A DNA stretch of 64,000 nucleotides from Hanleya hanleyi. Lineage: Eukaryota; Mollusca; Polyplacophora; Lepidopleurida; Hanleyidae. Shown here in pieces: positions 29,966 to 41,069 of this stretch; within the stretch, counting starts at the first letter, position 1; each line of letters starts with the position of its first letter. The notes beneath the pieces were generated by a model that did no database searches, was not told the origin of the DNA, and saw only the letters and a list, made by a program, of their open reading frames with translations. The translations under genes and the position numbers were made by a program. The DNA is taken from NCBI GenBank assembly GCA_036873755.1, contig JAVTVY010025278.1, positions 40,587 through 104,586 of the forward strand, written 5' to 3'.

Positions 29966-31359
29966 CAATAGTGATGCAACAAGACTTGTTTGAACACATC
30001 ATCGTCTTTCTGCCCCTGGTGCACGTAGATGTAGGTAGCAATCTGTTCACGTGGAATTCTGGGTGGACAGGCAGCTTCCAATACCAGGGCAATTTGCTCC
30101 TCGGTGACGTCCTGTAGTGCCTCAGTGATGAGCGCGTGTGATGGTAGTATACTATTGGCCACACACGTATGCGTGTTGAAGACACCGTCCTTGTTCACAC
30201 AGCCTGCACATTGCTGGATACGCAAGTGTCGAATGCGGGGTCTGAGATGATCCAGGAATGTGTCGATGTACTTGTTACAAATATACTGAGACACCTGGTC
30301 AGCCAGGGCTTCATGAATTAGAGCTGTGAGACTCTGCAGCTTCCGCCACGCCATTATTTTCAAGGTGACGCCCTCAGGACAAGGAATACGCTCTTGCGTA
30401 TCTGACCTGATTTTCCATTTCCGTATATGCACCAGGAGCATGTCGTTGAATCAAGCACAGCTGACAAAGATGTCGTCACCCAAATAAAATTTCGCTTCGT
30501 CACTCCCCTGGTCGCGAATAACCGCATCCACGGCGTAATCAATGGTCTGTAGTTTTAGCCAGGTGTCGAACGTCAAGGCGATATGCTTAGCTGGTCTGTC
30601 GTTAAAGGCCGGTGCGTTAAAATGCACTTCCTCGTCTTTGACACTCACAGTTAAATAGGGTGGGAGCTCCCAAATGTTCGTGTGGGCTGCCTGGTAGGCC
30701 TGCTGGATAATGTCATTGATCTCCTGCACAGACATAGGAAGTTGCACCTCTTCTTCTTTCACTGGCTCAGGCACTTTCTGGGGCACTGGCTGAAGCACTT
30801 GCTCAGGTATTTCTAAAGGTGTTAGTCGGGGTCGTTTGGGTCGTGCACCGCGTTTGGCAGGTACACCAGACTCTGGGTGCGTACGTTTGGTAGCTGTACG
30901 CTCTTGGGCTTCAAGCAGATCTGCTACTTCTTGAAGTTTGGTAGCTGTACGCGGGTCAGTGATGTCCATGACTAAGATATCATCATCTTCTGAACCCTGG
31001 GCTTGAAGTAGATCTGCTAGTTCTTCATTTCCCGTCTTCTTCAGCGCCTCCACGAAGGCTAGAAATGCATAGGGGCCACGGCGCAGTAGATCGTCGATGA
31101 AGGCTCTGTTTTGTCGTGAAGTGGTTTTCTCCGCCATGATATCTTCGACACCCTGTTTCAGGAGTATGTTTTCCTCCATAAGCAGATCACATAGTTCGGC
31201 CACATGCTGCATCTCATCAATGAGGCGAAGACGGTACTGTTGAAGCTTAACTCGCTGGGATGACTCCATGACTGTGGGCTCAGGCTGGTCAGTAGCTGCT
31301 ACGGTGTAATAGGCTGGTGGAATTGCACTGGTAAAATGAAAAGCTTCTCCACGTCTCAT
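29965..31359 (-). pseudogene. CARD-NLS-PC4 fusion protein gene, one in-frame TGA at 30451-30453
   Basis: The first open part (31359-30451, 302 aa) holds: MRRGE start encoded in the terminal repeat; a CARD death-fold domain at about 35-118, with YRLRL, the DLLMEENIL helix, TSRQNRAFIDDLL, RRGPYAFLAFVEAL and TGNEELADLL; a nuclear-signal-like KRGARPKRPR (169-178); a Pro-rich linker; a PC4-like unit (234-280, HIALTFDTWLKLQ); and the start of a second (289-300, FYLGDDIFV). A TGA follows, and the same frame continues from ATG 30441 to 29965 (158 aa) with the rest of the second PC4 unit (GVTLKIMAWRKLQSL) and a Cys-containing tail (Cys78, Cys81, Cys93). The stop thus splits one domain, so it is probably a nonsense lesion; readthrough is the alternative. 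CARD proteins assemble apoptosis or inflammasome complexes; an interfering role is inferred. Confidence 0.82.
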
Positions 31360-31377
31360 ACAGGCAGGCAGGTAGGT

Positions 31378-31408
<31 letters not shown>

Positions 31409-32023
31409 CTGGTCAGGTAGGTCAGAGAGCTCCGTAGGGTAGTGCAATGAATACACCCAACCACTAAAAATCACCCCCTTTTATACGTTTTTCTACAACA
31501 ATGGCGGTCTATCCGCCATTTTCGCCGCCATTAGCCGCCATTATCCACCATTATCCACCATTTTCCCCACTAGCACGGTCAAGTCTTTCCACCATTAGCC
31601 GCCATTAGCCGCCATTAGCCGCCATCTTGCCCCATTTTACCATAGGCAGTCACGTCTTTCCGCCATTAGCCGCCATTAGCCACCATTAGCCGCCATTTTC
31701 CCACAGCCATTAGCCGCCATTATCCACCATTTTATTAACCGCCATTTTCCAACATGGCGGATTAGCCGCCATTAGCCGCCATTTTCCAACATGGCGGATT
31801 AGCCGCCATTAGCCGCCATTAGCCGCCATTGTGGGGAAAAACCCCAGTACATCAACACACACAGACAAGTCTAGACATGTACAAAGGTCACGCCTCATTC
31901 AACCAAACCGGAAGTGACGTCATAGTTACATCCGGGACCTTTGACCTGGGTCACGTGATATGCAAATTTCTGAGGTCAAAGGTCAAAGGTCAATGAGGCT
32001 CGATTTGCTTGAACACCACTACT
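31345..32023 (-). repeat. Polinton right terminal inverted repeat
   Basis: Mirror of 13479-14155. It contains the TATA box (about 31477-31485, minus), an expanded CCTG tract (31365-31412), the YY1-like array (31500-31835), the CRE/ETS, octamer and DR1 sites, and the terminus ACTACT at 32018-32023. The right copy has an extra DR1 half (tgacctttgacctttgacct). Differences between the arms are few, so the insertion is fairly young. Confidence 0.93.
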
Positions 32024-32029
32024 CACAAT
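32024..32029 (+). other. Polinton 6-bp target site duplication, right copy (CACAAT)
   Basis: Identical to 13473-13478 and directly adjoining the right terminus. Confidence 0.93.
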
Positions 32030-33800
32030 CTCAGTAAACTCAGATATAATATCACGGAATATTATATCTGAATTCAGCCCCAAATAAATCCCATGCGAAT
32101 CTAAAACTACTATTGTTAGCCCACAGTAATTACACACGGTAGCGCGTGGACTAATATATAAACATTATCGAGAAAAAGTATCCAAATATGGCATCATTTC
32201 CAGACAGTGTCCGTGAAGATCAAAGTGTTTACTCCCGCCGAAAAGTCTGGATTTGTTAGGGGGTAGACAATATCAAAAGATTGTGCCGCTCGAAGATGTT
32301 GATCTCCGTGAAGTAAACGTCAGAAATGGTCGTGATTGGCTTATTATGGGATCTCGCAGAATATCGGCGAACATTTCGCACGAAGTTTTCATAGCGTTAC
32401 GTCAAGATGGTATTTCTCTGATTTACCATCTTGGTTTACCTAGATTGACCAACACACACATAGCAAAACAAATCAAATACAATATATGATACAACCGATT
32501 TGAGAAATATGAGCTTTTCTTTTTCTTGTATGAAAATAAATAGTCCGAGGATGAAGCGTATTCTTATTGTTCTTTTCATAATAAATAACAGAGATACAGA
32601 GTATTAATAAAAATTCATTTATCTCCCAAAAGAAGGTGGAAAGTGGACCAATATTGGTCAAATATTCTTTGTTCTCCATTTTTGTATCTGATGAATCTAT
32701 CAGTATTGTAAGTATATTTTATTTGTTTAAATATGTTTCTGTAACATTATGGATGCGGAAGGTTTTCAGTGAATGACGGCTGACTACACAGTCAATTTTT
32801 TTTTAACACTTATCGAACGCGTAAAAGCGTTCATCTCTGTCTAGATTTAGTGGTTTTGGAATGAATTGGAATAATGTTGTGGAATTCATCAACTGGTTCA
32901 TTTTGAACAATAATGAAAAGAAAAAGGTACCAAAAAATTTCACAACGCTAAGTATCTCAACAATCGGGGTTGGACGGCACTGACAACTAACGTTCATATT
33001 GACGTCCAAATCAGAACACCATATCGTGTTAAAAACTGATCGCTTATGTTCATATCCGAACACTGCAGAACATATATGAACACGCGTGTTCAAAACTGAT
33101 CACCATGTTTGAATACCAATGTTCACAAATGAACACATATTCTGTAACTCTTTGGAACACTAGCGTCCACATTTTGTAGAAGTGCTCAATTATGCGTAAA
33201 AGTGTTCAAAGGTACACACTTCAGAAGGAACACTAATGTTTCAGAGTTCCAATATTCAACAGAGGGCGATATTATGGACAACCTATTTTGTTGAGGACGA
33301 CCTAGTTGATGAGCTTGATAACACTTCAGTGGCATATTTTAAATAAATCTCTTTTCATTCTAGTTTTCGTACGTGAACACTTTCACATGCTTGAAAGCCA
33401 GTCTGCATTTCAATGTTCAGGATATGCACACGTGTGACAGTGTACCTAGGGCCTGATCGGACGCTTGTATTTTTCGTACCCTCAAACTTCATCGGGTGGA
33501 AACAGTAAACCTCACATTGATTGTACTGATGCCATGAGTTGATACACTCATTACCATTTATCAGTCTGTAACCATCTGGTTAATCTATACGCGGTAAGAC
33601 TGACCCTGGGATCGTGTGTATCCATGTTCAGCCTACTTTCGGCAACTACAAGAGGGAATTTCCAGAAATCAATACCACGTGAGATCGTCAGCCAATCAGT
33701 TAAAATCTACCGACGTAACCCCAACATAACCTGCCATTTTCGAGTCATGTGATGTCCTACTTGTTCAAAATTACAGATCTACCACACCTCTTGGATGATA
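32030..33800. other. Intergenic, with a gaacac/ttcaaa motif-rich patch
   Basis: No gene is supported. Between about 32800 and 33260 many short gaacac, gttcaaa and acgcgtgttc motifs recur, related to those in the repeats at 6.1 and 12.4 kb. An open frame at 32253-32489 lacks an ATG start and any recognised domain. Confidence 0.4.
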
Positions 33801-33810
33801 CGAAAGTTAT

Positions 33811-34035
33811 TCATATATATTTTGTAAGCCCAGGCAATATCTGTTTCCCAAGTGGTATGAAAACCTGTAATTTATCAGATTTCTCGAGTCTGTTCTCCGC
33901 CGGATGAAGGCCGAACAGAATACGGTAAAGTACCAGATATCGCTCGAGTGCAGGAAATAAGTGGTATAGCTTCCTGATGAACTTTGCAAAATTCGGGGGA
34001 AGTTCGTCATGTAAGGATCTTAAAACCAGGAACAC
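33811..34035 (-). other. Possible host exon (74 codons), weak
   Basis: The minus-strand frame has a protein-like composition (LPPNFAKFIRKLYHLFPALE and ILFGLHPAENRLEKSDKL) and ends in TGA, but no ATG and no clear acceptor were found. It may be an exon of an unrecognised gene or chance. Confidence 0.2.
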
Positions 34036-34289
34036 CGATTACAATACAGCTTGTCAAGTAGCTTTTTCAGGTTTAACAAGGTTCCCTACACGTAGTCATC
34101 TATTGTGTTTTCCTTACATGACGAATACATGCGGAAACGCTAAACTATGAACCGGTACTCGAAATATGAAATGATCAAGTTGGTTCACATGCGGACATAT
34201 GAAAACCTAAGCGTTCCCTATTTCTGTCTATGTGGGTTGATAATTAATCTTAACTTAAACGCTGAAATTTATATCGCATTGTGTTCCAA

Positions 34290-34670
34290 ATTTAACATTT
34301 TGGCTTCGAGGGTCTCCTTTCGCACAAAATTCCAGAGGAGGAGGCGCGTCGAGATGTGCTCGTGACAGAAGGGCGGCATTCGCGTCGCCTCACATTGAAG
34401 CGATATGCAAGAGGTGGAGAAAATTGAAGACGTCTGGCGACTAAATACCAACTATATGGCTCCACAAGAAAGCATCCCTCGGCACCTAACATTCAGATCC
34501 GAGAATACGGTGGATTCTCGGATATAGCCTTAGTATCTCAGCCGCGCTTTTATTGCAGCTGTTCATGTGGAGACTATGAAGAATCCACACGGCCCCTAGC
34601 ATCGGCTTAAGCGGAATTAGATACGCTTGCTCGGGAGCTGTGATGACATAGCATGAATGAAAAGTCGCAC
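34290..34670 (-). repeat. Dispersed repeat related to the unit at 61.7-61.96 and 63.0-63.3 kb
   Basis: gcgatatgcaagaggtggagaaaattgaagacgtctggcgac and the following segment through gtggagactatgaagaatccacacgg match the reverse complement of 61675-61965. A shorter related piece (cgagatgtgttaatgacagaagg.cg...cgcctcacat) is at 35475-35520. Confidence 0.75.
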
Positions 34671-34679
34671 TGCAGATTG

Positions 34680-37100
34680 CGAGCAGGTTATTTAATTAAG
34701 GAATGTCATGGGTGGTCAATGACTGTTGGAGTACCAGGTCATCCCTAATGCGTTGTAATCCACCTGTACTTGTAATGTTGTCGGCACCCACTATGATCAA
34801 TTGTCCATCAATTTGACACTGCATTTTGGGTTCTTATGCTTATTTGGGTTAAGCCTGATTGACATTCTCATTGACTGAAATTACATACAAAATAGATGTA
34901 AATATGAAATTATTATTTTTCAGTTCTCGTCTTTCAATATCTTCCTCGTCTCGAGGTTGAAAAATGGGCGAATTGTCATGACCATACTCTGAACCATTGG
35001 GAAGAACAAGGGGTGGGAGATTTGGAATAATGAGATTTTCGGGTATAAATCTCCATTAACATTACCTGATATTGGGTATTTGAGACTTTCTCAGGCCTGG
35101 GAAGGGGCCAAACTTCTCACAATAGCCTATATATTGAGGCCGAGCTGTTTGAGTAAAACATATATATATATCGGGCATTTTTAGAAAAGGCAAACGAAGA
35201 AGAAAAACTTCGAAAGCGCAACTATAAAGCACACCCTAATGAGCACCATTTTTGATTTACCCATGCTTCTCTGCTGGGAAGGGTATGCAAATAGACTCAA
35301 AATGATCCTAATATGATAGGCTATCATGTTACAGAGCTGCCCCCAACTCAGGCCTGGTGGGTTTGAGTTTTTTGGGGGGTTTTCAGGCATGGAATTCCAA
35401 ATGATTTTCGCTTCGCGCGTCGCCCTTCACGCAAACTAGCGGAGGGCGACGCGCCGCGAGTGTGCGTCGCGCTTCGAGATGTGTTAATGACAGAAGGACG
35501 ATATTCCTGTCGCCTCACATCACAATCTGCAGTGCGCAAGCTCATATTTGCTGTCTTTCCACGTGTGAAAGACGTTTTTTGCTTTTGTAAAACGCGCGTG
35601 TCTCGCATCACCCTTTCACAATGTCATTCTAATGACAGAAAGGCGAAGTACGTGTACGTCGCGCTTCGCCCTCTGAAATTGTTCAAGTTGCGATGCACAA
35701 GCATAAATCATTACTTGTGTTCATTGTAATTTTTATCCGGAAGGTGGGCTGGGATATGTGTTCAGATATTATCATGGCAAGCCTCCGGACAGTATGAAGT
35801 GATTGTATTGTCCCTGTCATGGATTTAGTGATTAATAAACTACTAGCAACGGCGTAAACCCAGTCCTTCAGACGGGGAATGACAACAAATGTGGGACTGC
35901 GCATGCAGATTGCCTGCAGCGATGTAAAGGGGAAACCGCGTCGATCTTAAAAAATGCTTAGAGGGGCAACGCGCGCGATGCTAATGTGGGGCAATTAAAG
36001 GCGACGCGGGTCGTCCATTGAAATTTTAAATTATGAGAAACCCGCAATACGACAAAATGACCCATTTGGAACACCAAGCATTTCACTGGCCCTGGGTGTA
36101 TTCGCGCGCGCACGGGGGTGTGCTTCTCCAAGAAGTCAAACGTGTCAACGACATTTATATTCACCTCTCAGTCGGAGACACCTCTCCATCCAGAGACGTC
36201 TTGAGTGTTAGACGGAAAATTGTATTCTCGGCTTTTCCATTGTTCACCTTGATATCTTAGGTAAATTCTAATTACACCCATTTTACCCTATCTTAGCCGG
36301 GATCTCAGGTGACAAAAACTTTCCACACTAAAGAAATCCAAAAGTTCATCACGTGTCAATGTAAAAAGGTAGATTTCCCTAATTCACTTATTTTCTAAAC
36401 AAAAGTTGTACTTTCATTGAGGGCCCTGCACATTACTATATAGCCAATCAAAGGCCTTGTTTTTATTTCAGGTTCAGCAGTTTCATAACTCGCGCACCAA
36501 GGTAACCAATCGCCGTCTAGTACTGACACTTCCTATTCATCTAGTGCCTCTATTGGTCAAGTCTCCCACCGGAAAATGATGAACTGATGCAGAACAAGTA
36601 GAATTTTGAATTTGCTCATGACCATCTGCTCAAGGAGTTATGAAATAGGTTGGGACGTATTGAATGAGGGAGTGGTGGGATATTTCTTGCTCTGAATTAT
36701 TTAGACAAACAATCCAATTTAACATTTCTGGATAGCAATATACCAGAAGGAGCTGCATATGGTGCAGCAAGCGTCAGATCCGACATTCAATATTCAGCCG
36801 CCGTCCATAAAGGAATTTCCGCCTCAATAATCGACAGACCTACTTCGTGTGACAGTTAGCTCCAATTCAAAATGTGTTTGCAATAAAAATAAAAAAATAA
36901 AAAGGACAAGATGGTTTCCTAGAATAGAGAAGCGGCCAACAGTTCTCACGGATGTCAGCAAGACACAATGATGTTCTATACATAAAATCCTAATCAATGG
37001 CCATTATTTTTTGTATGTATCCCAGTCACGCCTTGATTGTGGTTGTTTATTTGATCACCATGAAGATGTCAAACATATGATATTCAAACAGGCCCTAGCT
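34680..37100. other. Intergenic, nothing recognised
   Basis: AT-rich DNA with short open frames only. A (TA)n run is at 35160-35170 and CG-rich patches at 35400-35470 and 36100. No gene supported. Confidence 0.35.
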
Positions 37101-37105
37101 CCGTG

Positions 37106-37553
37106 TTAAGGATGTCCGCTGGTGGTAAATCAAAGTAATTAACTTTTTGAATAATGTGTGTTGCTGCATTCATAGATGTGTAATATGAGAAAAAAAATCA
37201 AAGAAAAAAATATAGGTTAGTGCGCATTTTTTAGCTGTAGGTAACGTTAAGTGGACTGACCCATGCTCAATTTGATAACCCAGAAAACATAGGGAATAGC
37301 CCTAGTTTTGAAGCATAATCATGAAAAATTCATATAAATAGTATTTAACTTTTTCTTATATTCTGACTGTTTGCAGATAATCACAATGTCTATCAACATT
37401 TATCAAATTGGATGCATGTTGCTGTGCAAAATTCTCCGCTAGAAGGCTTTTAAAGGAAACCCCTATCTCCTAACCTAGGAAAGGGAGATTATGCAATCGG
37501 AAAAACAGGCAAAATGACTGCCAAAGCCAAAAACCACCAGCTGACATCCTTAA
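37106..37553 (+). mobile_element. MITE-like element with TTAAGGATGTC inverted ends, copy 1
   Basis: It begins ttaaggatgtccgctggtgg and ends ccaccagctgacatccttaa, a terminal inverted repeat of about 20 bp whose outer TTAA may be the target duplication. No transposase. A diverged copy is at 50216-50607. Confidence 0.78.
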
Positions 37554-38069
37554 GTGAAATAAGACTACACATATCTCTGCTATATGTAGTGGCATTTGCT
37601 AGAGCTTGCGAAAAATGTGACGTTTGCAATAAATGCTACAAAAAGTTATCGCGTAAACATGTCAAACAAGGCTATCTCACCAAACGTCTCTATTCCGAGT
37701 TTCTCAATAAAGCATGATGTAACGTGCAACTGTTCAACTCGGGGTTAAGAACCGCTTGAACGCCATGCATTTTACATGGCGTCCATAGTGTTCAACTGAG
37801 CAGACACAATCAAAGCGTGACCGAAATAAATTATACTCCAGGAAATGATTAGGAAATTCTCTGGGATTAAAGAATACTTGGAAGTGATAATGAAGTTATG
37901 AACAAAACATTAGGACCACGTTCACTGAAGGTGAGTTCCACAAAACATTCAGGTGAGCCCCTCGCCAATATTCTGAGAAAAAACTGATTGCAAATCGATT
38001 ATATTGTGGAGAGCATCTCGATTTAATTTTTTTGATCTTGCGCCTTAATTCCTTAAGCCTACCTGGCCC

Positions 38070-38610
38070 CCCCTACCAAACTTTCTGCACTATCTCCGGA
38101 ACGGCAAAAAATGAAGAGCTGAAACTCCGTGACTTTATAGTTTATCTTATTGGGGTCATTTTGAGCCTATTTGCATAACCCCCCGAGCAGAGGATCATGG
38201 GTAAATCCAAGATGGCGGCCACGTGGGTACCAGAAAAGTGATGTTTTTGTCAAATTTCTTCAAAATTTCTGCTTTTCCGCAATGAAAAGTGGGCAAAACA
38301 TATTTTATTTCATATCACATTAATATTTGCTAATTTTTCGTACAGCTTTTGTGGAGAAATTGCAAAAATAAAAAATTCGGAAAATCTGACCGAAAAATCG
38401 ACCAAAAAATGTCGTTTTTGAAAATGACGTCATCAAAGCGGCCATCTTGGATTTTTTTACATTTTCTGGTAGAGCTTGACCCAGGGGTATAGTGTAATAA
38501 GTTTCAGCCCCCTAGCTCAAGGGGTAGGAAAAATAATTAGGGGGGGCCATTTCGGCCCCCCCCCCAGGCCTGGACAGGTCCCAAAAAGCCCAGGCCAGAT
38601 AGGGTTAAAG
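38070..38610 (+). repeat. Dispersed repeat family R530, copy 1
   Basis: Starts in a C-rich stretch, then ctccggaacggcaaaaaatga...gagctgaaactccgtgac...ggggtcattttgagcct...gatcatgggtaaat.caagatggcggcc...gtaccagaaaagtgatgttt, and ends in cggccccc...caggcctggacaggtcc. Close copies are at 40520-41065 and 45295-45830, and a decayed partial copy at 61370-61560. Same orientation in all. Non-coding; class unknown. Confidence 0.85.
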
Positions 38611-38675
38611 TATCCTCTCAAAATCACCAACAAACAGATCCAGATATCGATTCAATATTTTAGTATATCTGCCCT

Positions 38676-39752
38676 TCAACTTGTCGTTACAACTGGGGTA
38701 CTTGTGTCTGTTTGGGAATGTCCCCGTGGATTCAATCGCTTCAACATCAAAACACATTGTATGCGAAATCTCGGATTGAGAAATCCATAAATTACAGGGT
38801 TGATAGCATTTGAGATAAAGTAACTTCTCACGAATAAATTGAAAGCGACGAAAGAAGAGCCCGAGAGAACCTCTTCAAATCCCTCATTACTAGCCCCGAT
38901 AGCATTCAACGTAAGAGTGGGCAAGAAGGATACAACGAACGCAATTGTTATAGCGACACACACAATGGTTGCCCTATGAATCTTCGGCCTGACTCTGTCG
39001 TTTTTGTCCTCCTCCCTGGCGACGCTCTCTGGTCTGTCCACATTTGTTATTCTACCGACTGTTCGAAGTTTTAGTCCAATACAAATGTACAGTATCAACA
39101 CACAAAGTGTGACTATCACGTCAACGGAAAAAAAAACTCCAAGATATAATTTTGCATAGAGGGAATACAAAGTAGTTCTGTCAACTGTACAGGCATTCCC
39201 TACAACGCCTGGGTCCGTTTCATAGAAATATGCGGCAGGACTAGCTAGAATAATCCCAGTTATGGCGGATCCAATTATAAAATAACGAGGTTTTCTCGTC
39301 GGCGGTGGTTCGTGCGGTTTACAAATTTTGAAATATCTGTCCACCGCAATTGACAGTAACGTTGTCAGAGACGCAATGACAGTGGAATACGTTAAAAAAC
39401 GGGCTATTTTGCAAACCACTGACTGATCAAAGACGTACGCGTATACGATATCATAAATATCAAATGGTATTCCAAATAGACATGTACACAAATCCAGAAT
39501 AGCTAGCCATAAAATGAAACTGTTTGCTGTGGTCTTTTTCATTTTTCTGCTGTATACGTAACATACCAACGAATTCCCTAGAGTTCCAACGACAGTGACC
39601 AGGATGAGATAACCAATTACGGGAGCTAACTCCAAAACCGAGTGATGATTTGCCTCTTTTATTGGGTTGTCTGTGTGGTTGAGTGTCGAATCCTCTGCGA
39701 ACAATTGTCTCGTTTTATTCAAGGTTATCACGGATGCACTCGAAGAAGTCAT
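38676..39752 (-). CDS. Rhodopsin-family GPCR, paralogue of the 1.2-kb receptor
   Basis: 358 residues. Seen: TM1 Asn60 (LGNSLVCYVY), TM2 Asp87 (LAILD), disulfide Cys114/Cys188, DRY 138-140 then FKICKP, TM6 FLP (Pro279), NPVIY 318-322 and a Ser/Thr-rich tail. Glycosylation sequons NKT (12) and NHT (25). A TTTTAG acceptor precedes the ATG by about 70 bases, the same exon architecture as the first receptor. The frame is open upstream of the ATG but that part lacks receptor character. Two related receptors 36 kb apart on the same strand suggest a local gene family, with the Polinton inserted between members. Confidence 0.88.
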   Translation of the reverse strand: MTSSSASVITLNKTRQLFAEDSTLNHTDNPIKEANHHSVLELAPVIGYLILVTVVGTLGNSLVCYVYSRKMKKTTANSFILWLAILDLCTCLFGIPFDIYDIVYAYVFDQSVVCKIARFLTYSTVIASLTTLLSIAVDRYFKICKPHEPPPTRKPRYFIIGSAITGIILASPAAYFYETDPGVVGNACTVDRTTLYSLYAKLYLGVFFSVDVIVTLCVLILYICIGLKLRTVGRITNVDRPESVAREEDKNDRVRPKIHRATIVCVAITIAFVVSFLPTLTLNAIGASNEGFEEVLSGSSFVAFNLFVRSYFISNAINPVIYGFLNPRFRIQCVLMLKRLNPRGHSQTDTSTPVVTTS

Positions 39753-40124
39753 CTTTAGTAGTTGTGAATCAACAGTTGGGTAACTCAGAATTATGATTCC
39801 CTGGAGCCGCCTTCCGCACAATCTAAAATATAAATAATGAAAGCTGTCAATTTCCTTGATAAAATCGGTGTATAAACCACGAGCCAACGGTGCCAACCAA
39901 AACCCAACGTCGGCGCAATGCTGTCGTGTTATCTGGGTAATGGCTTCAAATAGGCCGACACGTATACATCTTAGATAAAAATGTAGCCTAATCATTCTAA
40001 TGAAATCAAAAGTTATTAGGAGCCAATGAATTTAACATAAATAAGAATAAACTCGACACCCGCCTTCTCCACACATATTTTCAGCAGAATAACGGGCCTA
40101 TGGCAAGCCGTTTTACTTTTTATT

Positions 40125-40310
40125 CAGTATTTGGTGATATCTTCAAATAGTTGCTGATATCATGAAAAGATTTACTGATATCATCAAATATTTGCTGATA
40201 TCATCAAATGATATGCTGATATCATCAAATCATTTGGTGATATTTCTAGATCATTTTCAGATATCAGCAAATCGGCTGATTTGCTGATATCATCAAATAT
40301 TTTACTTGTA
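40125..40310 (+). repeat. Minisatellite of tgctgatatcatcaaat units
   Basis: About eight imperfect 20-24 bp units, with some in inverted order near 40250-40290 (atatcagcaaatcggctgatttgctgatat forms a hairpin). Confidence 0.85.
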
Positions 40311-40519
40311 TTATTATTACATTAGCGAAAAAATGCTGCAATTCACATCGATTTTCAGATTTATCATCTCGAGAAGATACACTAGAAGGACAATATTCGC
40401 ACCATTATTTAGGATATATTGTGCAGTAATTTGAAGAATATGAAACGTTTTAATCCTACCTCGCCTGGGTGGGGTGGGAGCGGGGGGAGGGGGAGTGGGG
40501 TGGGGCGGGGGGTGCCAAA

Positions 40520-41065
40520 ATGCCCCCCCTTCCAAATCTTCTGCGGTATATCCGGAACGACATGAAATGGAGAGCTGACTCTCCGTGACTTTTTAGTTTG
40601 TCATATTGGGGTCATTTTGAGCCTAGTTGCATAACCCCTGGAGCAGAGAATCATGGGTAAATTCAAGATGGCGGCCACGTGGGGTACCAAAAAATTAATG
40701 TTTTTGTCATATTTCTTCAAAATTTCTGCTTTTCCGCGATGAAAAGTGTGCAAAACTATTTTATTTCACATCACATTAATATTTACTAATTTATCATGCA
40801 GGTTTTGCGGAGAAATTGCATAAATAAAAAATTCGGAAAATCTGACCGAAAAATCGACAAAAAATGTCGTTTTTAAAAATTACGCCACTGTGACGTCATC
40901 AAAGCGGCCATCTTGGATTTTCTTACATTTTCTGGTAGAGCTTGGCCCAAGGGTATAGTGTGGTAAGTTTCAGCTCCCTATCCCAAGGGGTAAAAAATAA
41001 TTACGGGGGCCTTTTCAGCCCCCCAGGCCAGGACAAGTCCCAAAAAGTACAGGCCAGATAGGGGT
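40520..41065 (+). repeat. Dispersed repeat family R530, copy 2
   Basis: Same order of landmarks as at 38070-38610, preceded by a G/C-rich tract (40460-40530) and ending ggccccc...aagtcccaaaaagtacaggcc. Confidence 0.85.
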
Positions 41066-41069
41066 AAAT

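Larger units (their letters stand above)
13479..32023 (+). mobile_element. Complete Polinton/Maverick (adintovirus-like) element, 18.5 kb
   Basis: The boundaries are defined by a CACAAT duplication, AGTAGT...ACTACT termini and inverted repeats of about 0.67 kb. Contents in order: PolB (+), tRNA (+), protease (-), major capsid protein (-), three small conserved proteins (-), packaging ATPase (-), membrane protein (-), integrase (-), four-unit PC4-like protein (-), 147-bp repeat arrays flanking a small orphan gene (+), RING gene pair (- and +) around a large palindrome, and CARD-PC4 gene (-). Polintons replicate with a protein-primed polymerase and are widely held to be integrated virus-like genomes. 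Five visible lesions indicate that this copy is probably not autonomous. Confidence 0.96.

Noticed and set aside
31360..31464. N-terminal extension of the CARD protein with LPACLPACLP repeats
   Set aside because: It is a translated CCTG microsatellite in the leader; the ATG giving MRRGE is shared with the polymerase gene and is the better start.
40317..40535. 72-codon Pro-rich minus-strand frame
   Set aside because: It is a translated G/C-rich simple tract at the edge of a dispersed repeat.
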